Shown here piece after piece: positions 1-9,300 of a DNA stretch of 64,000 nt. The stretch is from Fremontodendron californicum. Taxonomy: Eukaryota > Streptophyta > Magnoliopsida > Malvales > Malvaceae. The stretch spans positions 2,666,001 to 2,730,000 of the forward strand of contig JAULJL010000033.1 of NCBI GenBank assembly GCA_030761205.1, read 5' to 3'. The position numbers and the translations under genes are program-made. The notes below the pieces were generated by a model, which did not search any database, was not told the origin of the DNA, and worked only from the letters and a program-made list of their open reading frames with translations. Positions within the stretch are counted from its first letter, which is position 1. Every line of letters starts with the position of its first letter.

Positions 1-2
1 AT

Positions 3-710
3 TTTATTGTTTTGGACACACATCCTGTTTCAAATCCAAATGTTCAAATTCCTGTTATATTAGGCCGTCCATTTCTTGCAACTTCTAATGCTCTGATAAA
101 TTGCAGGAATGGTATTTTGAAGATTTCTTTTGGAAATATGACTTTAGAATTAAATGTGTTCAACATTTGCAAGCAACCTGGTGATGATTCAGAAGTACAT
201 GAAGTGGATTTCATTGAAGAACTTGTTCATGAACATAACACCACTACCACATTCCATGATCCTTTAGAAGCTTATTTAATTGAATGTGAGTTTGATAATG
301 CTTCAGAAATTTCACACACTGATTCTTTGTTAAATTCTTTTCAGGATAAGCATTGTTGGAAACAAAAACTTGAGGAACTCAGAAATGATGCATATGAGAA
401 TCCTAAAATTCATAAAGAAAGAACTAAAGCCTTTCATGACAAGTTAATTTCAAGAAAAACATTTGATGTTGGGCAAAAATTTCTACTTTATAATTCTAGA
501 CTTCACATATTTCCTGGTAAGTTGAGATCAAGATGGACTGACCCATTTGTGGTTAAGCATGTGTATCATTATGGAGCAGTTGACATTGAGAATCCTCAAA
601 ATGGTAACGTATTCAAGGTAAATGGACAAAGACTCAAACTCTTTTTGGAAAATCATGTTACTCAAGAAGAGGTTGTTTTTCTTTCTGATCCTTGTTTTGA
701 AAATAACTAG
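3..710 (+). pseudogene. Internally deleted polyprotein: retropepsin C-half fused to integrase C-terminus
   Basis: The frame is open at the left edge, so the start lies outside the window. The first ~70 codons match the end of an Athila-type retropepsin (PVILGRPFLATSNALINC, then FGNMTLELNVFNICKQPGDD). An acidic linker follows. From about codon 115 the sequence becomes the tail of integrase (KLEELRNDAYENPKIHKERT, FPGKLRSRWTDPFVVK, KVNGQRLKLFLEN). About 700-800 residues that should lie between, namely RT with its YxDD motif, RNase H and the integrase DDE core, are absent, yet the fusion stays in frame to a stop at 708-710. The product could not reverse-transcribe or integrate. It may be a real product of a non-autonomous family that kept an open frame, or simply a deletion that happened to preserve it. 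Confidence 0.75.
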
Positions 711-885
711 ATGTAAATATAATTTTTACTAATCTTCAAAAAAAAAAAAAAAAATACATTTTTTTCCCGGTTAAATGGCGGATAACGGTACTCCATGATT
801 ATTTAAGTCGGTTCCATCAGCTACCCACAAAACTGATATTGTATATAAATTTCTCTTTCAATTTCTTTTTCATTTTTTTTTCAAG
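711..885 (+). promoter_or_regulatory. Spacer with candidate TATA box upstream of the NABP-like ORF
   Basis: This 175-bp gap holds an A-run (about 739-755), then a TATATAAAT box at 842-850 and a pyrimidine-rich stretch leading to TTTTTTTTTCAAG directly before the ATG at 886. The box lies about 36-44 bp upstream of the start codon, a spacing that would give a very short leader if it acts as a core promoter. The T-rich run ending in CAAG could instead be a 3' splice site, allowing expression from a spliced full-length transcript. Both readings are inference from the sequence only. Confidence 0.4.
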
Positions 886-1422
886 ATGGATGATATTCTC
901 ACAAGATTGCAGAAACGATTTCCTCCTTTTCCTCGAAATATTTTACTGAAGCTTTACCAAGTTCGATTTGAAAGATTAAGAATGCTTATGCACAAAGGGA
1001 TTCCTGAAGACATGCGTTGGATAATTGAAGCCAAGGTACGTGAAGATGAATATCTTCCTGTTTTGCATTTACCAGGTACAGGTAGAAGCACTTATGCAAA
1101 GAAGCGACGAGCAAAGCGCATGAGTTCAAATTGCCACAAGTGTGCACGATGGACGTGTAACGGTAAATGTCGTTCTATTGGGATTCCGTCCTCTAATCAA
1201 GATGATAAAATTGAATTCATTAAGGATGGACTGAGTAAGGAGAATTTGGATAATATCCAACTTTCTCTTGAGACGCATCCTAGTGGAGACGTACAAAGAG
1301 AAATTCTTGATTTATGGCCGCAATTCCAAAGGGAATGGCAACATCTTGGGAATCTGATGTTAAAAGACCCTGTTTGCCAGCTTGTAAGAAAACTGGATGG
1401 GAAGCATATCCTCGACTCATAG
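886..1422 (+). CDS. Basic four-cysteine protein resembling carlavirus nucleic-acid-binding (cysteine-rich) protein
   Basis: An intact 178-residue ORF with a clear ATG. Residues 66-78 form a basic patch (GRSTYAKKRRAKR), followed at once by a C-x2-C-x4-C-x3-C cluster (C83, C86, C91, C95). An alpha-helical, charged N-terminus precedes the patch (KGIPEDMRWIIEAK, residues 37-50). A GRSxYAxxRRA-type basic motif directly followed by a Cys cluster is the signature I associate with the NABP/CRP family encoded at the 3' end of carlavirus and related flexivirus genomes. Those proteins bind nucleic acid, and several suppress RNA silencing. The C-terminal ~80 residues are not recognisable. The ORF lies between the polyprotein tail and the LOG-like ORF, in the place where some Athila elements carry an env-like ORF. 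Alternatives are an unrelated zinc-finger protein or a lineage-specific retrotransposon ORF. The resemblance was judged by motif recall, not alignment. Confidence 0.55.
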   Translation: MDDILTRLQKRFPPFPRNILLKLYQVRFERLRMLMHKGIPEDMRWIIEAKVREDEYLPVLHLPGTGRSTYAKKRRAKRMSSNCHKCARWTCNGKCRSIGIPSSNQDDKIEFIKDGLSKENLDNIQLSLETHPSGDVQREILDLWPQFQREWQHLGNLMLKDPVCQLVRKLDGKHILDS

Positions 1423-1779
1423 AAGGCGTTTAAGCCGTTTCTGGACGTAAAACCAGAGGAAGATGTGAGCCACAATCACAACTACAATAAATGACTTCTT
1501 AGCTTTTGGTTTGATTTGCAATAACTTCATTTTGGTTTAATTTACGTGTTGTTCGATTTATTCTCGTTTTTTTTTTTTTGCATTGGTCTTTTACGGTTGA
1601 TTTTTCTTCTCTTTTTGATTTTCTTCCTGAAATCACGCAAAAATCTTTTGTTAGGTTAACATTTTCTTCTGACAGGTCAAATACACTTTCGGCGACATTA
1701 TTACTCTTGTCTGATTCATTACTCAGTCCTCTATATATTACACCATGTACTCATTCTCTTTCAGGCACTTGAAAAAAAA
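1423..1779 (+). promoter_or_regulatory. Spacer with candidate TATA box upstream of the LOG-like ORF
   Basis: This 357-bp gap is T-rich and has no convincing ORF. A TATATATTA box at 1732-1740 lies about 40 bp before the LOG ATG at 1780, the same spacing as for the upstream ORF. TTCTCTTTCAG at about 1754-1764 looks like a plant 3' splice site just before the ATG. The ORF could therefore be expressed from its own promoter or by splicing from a longer element transcript. Neither is proven by sequence. Confidence 0.4.
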
Positions 1780-2427
1780 ATGGAAAATACTTCGTCCCAG
1801 CGCATTAAAAAAATTTGTGTCTTTGGAGGTGTTTATCCAGGGAAAAATAACATATTCGCTGATGAAGCCATAAGAGTTGGAGTAATACTTGCCCAACAAA
1901 AGATCCAGTTGATTTATGGAGGCGGTAGTACGGGTTTAATGGGAGCAGTCGCTACATCAGCACACGCCGGAGGAAGTCCAGTTCTAGGAATCGTGCCAAA
2001 ACTATTCACAGGTTTTTGTGGACCTACCGTGGGTAAGGAAATACAAGTCTGGAGTATCCCTGAACGGATAACAATCATGTACCATTCTGCCGATGCATTC
2101 ATTGCTTTACCAGGAGGTCTGGGTACATTGGAAGAAATAGCTTGCGTGGCTTCTTGGTCATCTTTGGTCACAAATAAGAAACCCATTGGTTTGCTTAATA
2201 TTAATGGTTATTTTAGTAATTTGCTTTCATATTTAGATAATGTTGTGGATAATGGATTCATGTTTTCAGAGGCAAGGAGAACCATAATTTCTGCTACAAC
2301 CATTGAAGATTTACTCAAAAAGCTCCAAGCTTATGAGTATTTATCTGCTACGGTTGTTTCGCAAACGCTCGGAAAAAGAAAAAGAGATATGGACGAGCAA
2401 GGAGTGGATTGCACTCTGTCTTTGTGA
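1780..2427 (+). CDS. LOG-like: LONELY GUY-type cytokinin riboside 5'-monophosphate phosphoribohydrolase, intronless
   Basis: A complete ORF of 215 residues, the usual length of plant LOG proteins. LOG enzymes release the free active cytokinin base from its riboside monophosphate in the cytosol and nucleus. Visible family motifs are the N-terminal Rossmann-like strand KKICVFGG (10-17), YGGGSTGLMG (46-55) and PGGLGTLEE (111-119). The two residues regarded as catalytic in the family are present, an Arg in the ER pair (R96) and the final Glu of PGGxGTxEE (E119). Departures from typical plant LOGs include FGG for FCG near the start and ITIMYHS where a Lys/Arg-rich MHxRKxxMAR stretch is usual. The C-terminus holds a KRKRD cluster that could be a nuclear signal. 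Plant LOG genes normally have several introns; this copy has none, consistent with capture through RNA by the surrounding retrotransposon. Activity is untested, but the frame is undamaged. Confidence 0.85.
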   Translation: MENTSSQRIKKICVFGGVYPGKNNIFADEAIRVGVILAQQKIQLIYGGGSTGLMGAVATSAHAGGSPVLGIVPKLFTGFCGPTVGKEIQVWSIPERITIMYHSADAFIALPGGLGTLEEIACVASWSSLVTNKKPIGLLNINGYFSNLLSYLDNVVDNGFMFSEARRTIISATTIEDLLKKLQAYEYLSATVVSQTLGKRKRDMDEQGVDCTLSL

Positions 2428-4400
2428 CATTATCTAACATTTTGTTTGTTGTGTCTCAGTTATAATAAGTGGTTAGCAACCTCTACAGGTAATATCTCCT
2501 AAATTCTACCTTTAGTAGGGGGTAAGGGACATATTTTGCTAATTTAAAAAAAAAAAAAATTTGATGTGTTTTAAGCCATTTAGAAGTATTCATTCTGAAC
2601 AAGGTCTGAGTAAGGGAGACTTGAGACATACCTTGTCAGTTTGATTTTAATCTTTTTATGTTTACTTGTTAATTTTTGTTTAGTATTTTAGGATTAATTA
2701 GGTTGCATGAGTTTGTTTTGTTTTGAGTCTTAGTTATTCCTATTCTTATGTTATTAGTTCTTTTCTCTTACACATGATTCTTTCATTTGGGTTAATAGAC
2801 TTACATTGAGGACAATGTAAGAATTAAGTGTGGGGGGAACGATTTAGGATTTCTTTTATTTTTGTCTACTATTTTTTTTATGAGTCTTTATTATTATTAT
2901 TATTATTATTTTAATGTGTTCTAGTTCCTTTTTAATACAATGATGAGATATGAATTGCATAAGTCTAAAACAGATTTATTAGTGAGAAGATTTTCATGAG
3001 AATTGAGCTTAATGTCAACCTTTTTATGAGCCAATGTTAATATGATATGTTGATTGAGAAAGAAGCATGTTTAGACTTAATCTGACTTGTATAATCATCC
3101 TTGTGAGTTTTTGAGCCTATAATGATTGATGCATTATACAAATCAATCTAATTTCTTTCTTGAGTGCTCTTATGATTACATGATTCTCTAGAACTTGCTT
3201 TAAACCGTTTGATACTATATTGATACATGTGACAACATGAATATGATAGAGGCATTAGGATTATAACCAGAGCCAAACAGCCATCCCTTATTAATGTTCT
3301 AAGAGAACATCCCCACTAGTGAGCCAATTTGAGCCTACATTAAATATGCTGTTTTATTGGTAACCACAACTTACACCTAGCCTAAATATACTTATATCCT
3401 TACCCTTGTTCTAAAGATGGATTTTTATATTTTGAGACATATTAAAAAAAAAAAATAAGGGATATTTTTAGTTGAAAATTTGGGTTAGAAACAAAAGATA
3501 AGTGTGGGGGAAGAAAAGAAAAGAAAAAGTCAAGAGAAAAAGAAAGGAATCATTGTCAAATACATTCCCATATTTAAAAAAAAAAAAAAAAAAAAGAATC
3601 TTCTCTTGAACTTCTAGAAAAAGATGTTACAAAGTTGGTTAGAATGATGCAAAGGCTCAACATGAATATTTAGCCTATGTTATTATGTGCTTTATAAGAG
3701 TTTTGAGAAGTTTTATTTGTATGATCTTATTATGTCTCTAAAATCTATGAACTCTTTGGAACCTTTGTGATATCTTTATCCTTTTGTTCTTTAACCACAT
3801 TATAACCCTTTGGCCCCATTACAACCTTGAATAAAGACCTCTTGATTTATGAAGTTGTATGATCTAAATAGTGGAGAATAGGTGGACAAGCAAGCATATG
3901 GTAGAAGTGTTTTCATGAGATTGATTGAGTGTAAACACTTTACCACTACTTTAAAGAGTGAAAATCAAGAGAGTATCCCATGTGAGAAGTTGAGATTAAG
4001 TTTGAATATGCACTATTTTGATTGAAATATGTTATGTTAATATTGGCTTAACTCATTTATTTACATTCAAGCATGAATTTTTGTGAAATTCTTTGAGCTA
4101 TTGATTAGTTTATAAGACTTGTTCAAAGATTGTCTCTAATTTATATTGAAAGGATTAGGAGTAAATATTTTTAGTGTATGTAGTTTACTTATATTTTAGT
4201 TTTTCAATGTTTGTGGGTATCGTTCTAGCAAACCCTCACGAGACTAAACTCATCCACTAGGGACACCTAGGGGTTTAAAGGCTTGTGTCACATGCTAAGT
4301 GCCACCGTGATTTCCAACGAAAATGGATTAGATTAGATTTTCTTATTTTATTTTTATTGAGTCGTTCCTAGGGACTAGCAACAATCTAAGTGTGGGGGTG
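2428..4400 (+). other. Non-coding 3' region of the Athila-like element, with three polypurine-like G tracts
   Basis: No credible ORF in about 2 kb. AT-rich sequence with poly-A runs (about 2547-2559 and 3577-3595). The tract aagtgtggggg occurs three times: 2826-2839 (just after a TTACATTGAGGACAATGTAA palindromic stretch), 3500-3512 and 4388-4400. The last directly precedes the LTR and is the functional polypurine tract by position. The first two may be secondary plus-strand priming sites or remnants of a duplicated 3' end. Confidence 0.65.
4388..4400 (+). other. Polypurine tract of the Athila-like element
   Basis: AAGTGTGGGGGTG lies directly before the LTR start TGATAACTCG. Position and G-richness fit the plus-strand DNA primer site of Athila-type elements. 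Confidence 0.75.
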
Positions 4401-5893
4401 TGATAACTCGTATAATTATATAGTTTTTAGTTATGTTTTATTATTTTTTTGTGTCAAATACGAGTTATTATTGTTTAGTCTAATTGTGTTTATGATCTTT
4501 TATATTTTTATGTAATTTGGTGTTTTTCACAAGCTTCTTTGAGTGATTTCAGATTACTAGAATTAAGGGCAAATCCAGTTCAGTTCCAGTTCCGACACCG
4601 TTTGGCATATCAGCTATATCTCGAGTTTCACTGAAGCAATAAGGCTGAAATTTGTAGCCGTGCAAAGCTAAGAGGCATATCTATGTTTTTCATGTTTTAC
4701 ACTTCATGAAACGGAGTCGTTTTCCCTAGCGAAATCGACCATCAAGTTGGCTGATGTGCAATGATGTCTGTGCTGACCTGTTTTCGTATTTTGCCCATAT
4801 CTTCTTATCCACATCAGCAAATGAGCTGATTCCAACGGCTATGGATCCGTAACTGATAGGGGTATATTTTTCTAGAAGACAATTTTATCAGATCGAGCCT
4901 CCAACATTGACAAAATCGACCATCAAGCTGGCTGATCAGAATTGTCATACAATATGACGAAAATTGTTAGAAAAATGCACCCACCTATTATACCTACCTT
5001 TGAAATTTGTAAAGCTTGTCTCTTGTCATTTAGCCCTCCAAAATGTGTATAAATAGAGGGCCTTGGATGAGTATTGGGATACATTATACATTGGTAGGAT
5101 ATTAGCCATTGTAAAAAAATTCTCTAAGTTTTCTTCTTTTTTCCTTTCTCTAGTTTTCTTTTTCTTTATTTACTTATGCTTCTTACATTTCTTTTCATTT
5201 TTAGTATGTGTTGCTAATCATATTGTTGAGGTGATGAGGTGAAGCTCTTGGTAAATGCTAAGGTTAGTCTCTTAAACATGAGCTAAAATGAATCATCATT
5301 TATAAACACTAGTATAGATAATATTTTCTTTTGGTTTAAAATCATACTTGCAAAGTAGAGATCTTGATTCATTATTGACAATGAAAATGGCACAGTAAAT
5401 GCTTGGTTTCATAACCTTGATTTGTTGTAGACATATACCTTGGCATAAGGAATGCTTGGACTCTTTTTATGAGTTTTGAGGACACCAAATGAACATAATA
5501 TCATATGCTATGGACGTTGGACAATTTGGACTGAATTGCTAAACCTTCCGATTGGAACCTCCTTTATGTGTGGATTTCAATTGTGTAATAAAACAAGATT
5601 AATCTTAGCATAACACCAAGAGTGGATTCTCTAACCTCAACATCCTTTCTTATTGTTTTTTATATCTTGTTTAATTGCTTTTATGTTATTTTGTTTATTT
5701 TGTTCTCTAATATCTTGTTTACTTTCTTTGTTATTGATTCCCTAATATATTTTTTATTTTCTTTTTCATATATATTTATAAACTTATACTTACTAGTACG
5801 CTTCCCTGTGGTTCGACCTCGGACACCCGAGAATTTATTACTTGAACATAACCTGCACTTGGGTTTACAACTCTTAATTGAGTCTCCATCACA
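4401..5893 (+). repeat. 3' LTR of the Athila-like element
   Basis: Starts TGATAACTCG after the polypurine tract. Runs through a TATA box (TATAAATA at 5048-5055) to a conserved-looking LTR end region (CCCTGTGGTTCGACCTCGGA near 5805-5824, then a TTATTACTTGA stretch) and stops at a CA around 5891-5893. About 1.49 kb. The sequence to the right belongs to another retrotransposon's 3' UTR. The partner 5' LTR is outside the window, so the exact end and the target duplication cannot be fixed. Confidence 0.7.
5048..5055 (+). promoter_or_regulatory. TATA box within the Athila-like LTR
   Basis: TATAAATA followed by AGAGGGCC lies in the middle of the LTR, as expected for the retrotransposon promoter at the U3/R border. 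It is a classic plant TATA sequence; activity not shown. Confidence 0.55.
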
Positions 5894-6375
5894 TACAACG
5901 CATTTTTTCAAATCACGGGTAAGGCCTTCGGGCATCATTTTTAAAGTTGCATACAACGCATTTTTTCCAAATCACGGGTAAGGCTTATGGGCACCATTTT
6001 TAAGACCTTCGGGCATCATTTTTAAAGTCGCATACAACGTATTTTTTTTCCAAATCACGGATAAGGCCTCTGGGCACCATTTTTAAGACCTCCGGGCATA
6101 ATTTTGCTTTAAATTATAGATAAGACCTCCGGGTACAATTTCCATTTTGAAAATCGAACTCATTTCCTTAAGATGGGTCGAGCCTTGATTAGTCAGGGAA
6201 CTCAATTTAAGGACGAAATCTTCAATTTACAGCTTTTTTCAACAAAAAAAAAAAATTGAAAAAAATGAAACCCCCCTTCCCTTCTCTTCACATATGATTC
6301 ACTAACCAGACAAAATTAGTGTTTGTTTATCTTTGCCTGATTCTGGATTCTCAGCAATAGCCAAAGAGGGGCAGC
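5894..6375 (+). repeat. 3' UTR tail of Tat element V with degenerate minisatellite and polypurine tract
   Basis: Two to three copies of a repeat containing GCATACAACGCATTTTTT, AAATCACGGGTAAGG and CCTTCGGGCATCATTTTTAA occur at 5894-6125. They are related to the large array at 62055-63480. The block CGAGCCTTGATTAGTCAGGG and following sequence, and the run to CAATAGCCAAAGAGGGGCAGC (polypurine tract at 6362-6375), match the 3' ends of elements X, Z and W. The Athila-like element interrupts this UTR on the left. Confidence 0.75.
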
Positions 6376-9300
6376 TGTAGACACCTAATTTTGTTTGGAC
6401 CACTGAAACAGGTATGTTTTCTTACTAAATTGATGTTTCAGAATGTAAAAAGACTTTTTTCATCTTGTAGGTGGTACTCTGAGACTTAGTCTAAAAATGC
6501 GAGCATAAAAAGTCAAACTTGAAAAAGTCAATCCTAAAAAGTCAACTATCAAAAAGTCAACCCACTTTCAAAATCAAGATTTGAAGTTCAATTGAAAAAT
6601 GACGAAAGAATTTTGATAATCCGAGGTCTACATCGAAAGATATGGAGTTCAAAAGTTGGGTTACAGAGATTTAGTAGAATGGAAACCCTAGTTCGGGAAA
6701 TTTCGGGAAAAGTGCTTAAACAATCAAATTGGTCAAAATTGAAGGTTCCAAATGAAAGATAAGCACTGACTACGAGTAATGGAGAAGTTACTTGGAAGAA
6801 AAACCGAAAGAAAAGTTAACCCGGAAGAAAACCGAGAATTAGGGTTTTTGGTGGATTTCGGTGAAATTTGGAAGAATTACAGAAATGACCTAATTCGGTA
6901 AGACTAAAGCCCCTAATTGATGAGAAGTGATTAAACAAGGATAGCCCAAGGCTCAGCTTGAAGAAAATCTGAAAATCAGACTTGTTTTGAGCAAAATCGG
7001 GTTTCGGAGGCAAAAAGACAAAATTGGAAAATTTGGGGAAAATAGAAAATGAACTCCAAAAATTTTGAAAAATTGCAGATCTCATTCTTAAATCATTTCA
7101 AAGAGATTGGTGAAAGAAAATCCGGATTCGGAGTTCGTTTGCAAAATGGCCAAATCCCGGGTCCCCTATGTAGAAATTCAAGAAGATAAATCCCAGAAAA
7201 ATAGCAAATGAACCCCAAAAATTATGAAATTTTTCAGATATCATTATTAAATTATTTTGGAGAGATTGGAAAAAGAAAATCTAGATTAGGAGTTCGTTTG
7301 CAAAATGGCCAAATCCCAGGCCTACTATGCAGTAACTCAAATAGATAAATCTTGAAAAAAATACCAAATGAGTTCAAAAAATTATGGAAACTTCCAGATC
7401 ATACTTTTAAATTATTTGGAAGAGATTGGTGAAGAAAAATCTGGATATGAAGCTCGCTTAAAAAATGGTAAAGTTTGGGAGCACAAAAGGGCAATTTTGG
7501 AAGAAAAAAATCCAAAAAAATAGCAAATGGGCTTGGAAAATTTTGAAAACCTTCAGAATTCAATTTATTATTATTTTGAAAGTATTGAAAAAAGAAAATT
7601 TGAATTTGGAGTCCGTTTGCTATTTATTTATGTTCGGGGGGCAAAAGATCATTTTACCCAAGAAATCGAAAAGGGCTTTTCTTGCCTTTTAAAAAAATGA
7701 AGCACAGGCTGGAATTTAGAGGGTTAGCCGGCCAAGGCCCAAGGGTGGGCAAATATTTTTTGATTTTTAATCAAAAGGCCAACAATGAAGAGGAAGGTAG
7801 TTATTTTTTTATCAAGCCTTTGCAATTAAGCCATATGGACCAATGCATGAAGAGGGAGAATGTCAACATAATGGCTTAAGATTCTTGAACAGTTGTAATT
7901 ATGGATAGCTGATTACCTAATCTAAGGGTGATAATTTCATAGTTGAAACATCTTGGATCAATAGCCTTTGGATCAAAATTGGTTGAAGAAAAGATGACAA
8001 CATCCTAGCAAGAGAAGGGCCATTCGGCTACTACTAGAGGGGGTCTTTCTCTTTTCATTTTCAGCTATTCACTCTCTATTTCACTCTTGTTTTGGCTGAT
8101 TTTCTCTCCATTGTTGAAAAAAAAAAGTTTAGAAAAGAAAAGAAAGTTAGAAGAGAAAAAGCTTGCAATATAGCTTCTAGAGGTTGCTTCAAGCACCATA
8201 CTCTTGCACTTTCTTTGATTTTCCATTCTTGATTTGCTATTTTGATTAATATTTTGGTGAGTTTCTTTTGATTTTTCTTTTTAAAATAAGTGTTTTTAAT
8301 ATTCTTCTTCAAGTTCTTCTATAGACTTCCTTGGAGAAAACTTTGAGAAATTTTTTTCTTTTGTTTTTGGGGTGGCCGAATGGCTTGTATTTTTCGTGCA
8401 GTTGCTGTTTGCATTTTTTATTTCATGTTATTCTTGATATTTAACAAGTTTTGATGCTTTAAATCTTCTTCTAATACATAAACATGAAGCTTGTTTTAAT
8501 TTGGTTGCTTGCTTGTTTCCATTTTTGAGTCAATTATCTTGTTATCATGTTTATTTTACTTGTCTTGCATTTTTGATTTTCTGTTTTCAAAATGTTTAAG
8601 TTTGTTTATGTTTTACATTTTGTAGTGTTTGTGAAAATGCCTATTGGTTTTCATGCCTTTACTTTATATTTGCATGATTTGAGTGTTATTCTTTAGCTAT
8701 GCATATTAGTATATTAAGTGTTTGTGAAAATGCCATGCTCATTTTTATGGGACCATTCGGCCACCACTCATATTTTATGCTTATCATGTGCATTTTCATC
8801 ATGCTAGTTGATAGGTTTGCCTTTTCATGATATTTGGTTGTGTATTTGATTTAAGCATGCTATATGTTTGTGTTATTTTCCATGCATTCTTTAGGTTTAG
8901 GATTGGTTTGCTTTGCCATGCATATTCATGCATTTTAGACCTAGGTTGCATTAAATGAAATGCAAGTTAATTTAGGTCTAGGTCATTTTATTGATGCCAT
9001 GCATTTTTCATGTCATTTAGGTTTTAAATCATGAATTTCATGCATCATATTTTCTGTATTTTCATGCATTTCATGTCATTGCCACATGATTTATGACTTA
9101 GGCCAATAAATGATTCAAAGTCATGCTCATTTTGAGCATACTTGTGGAAAATTAAAAAGTTGTCAAATTGATTATTCTACCTTTGTGATTTTTTTTACTT
9201 AGCCAATTTTTGCCTAACTTTTCAAAAGTGTTAGCTACTGTTTGTGAGTCTTTAGGAGAGTCTCTAACAATTTTACTTTGATTTTTAAATGATTTTATCA

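Larger units (their letters stand above)
1..5893 (+). mobile_element. Athila-like Ty3/gypsy element, 3' portion, carrying two extra ORFs
   Basis: Only the right part of this element is in the window; it continues past the left edge. In order it shows a protease remnant fused to the integrase tail, two extra ORFs (viral NABP-like and LOG-like), a 2-kb non-coding 3' region, a polypurine tract and a 3' LTR. The retropepsin-end motif ILGRPFLATSNALINCRNG, the integrase tail FPGKLRSRWTDPFVVK and the aagtgtggggg polypurine tract are the reasons for calling it Athila-like. RT, RNase H and the integrase core are missing, so it could move only with enzymes supplied by a relative. It lies inside the 3' UTR of another retrotransposon (V), whose sequence resumes at about 5894. 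The LTR end is placed by the TG...CA rule and may be off by a few bases. Confidence 0.8.

Noticed and set aside
1197..1475. Minus-strand ORF opposite the NABP-like gene
   Set aside because: Shadow of the plus-strand ORF; no recognisable content.
5622..5981. Plus-strand 119-codon hydrophobic ORF
   Set aside because: Spans the Athila LTR end and the neighbouring 3' UTR repeat; T-rich sequence gives a Phe/Leu-rich translation by chance.
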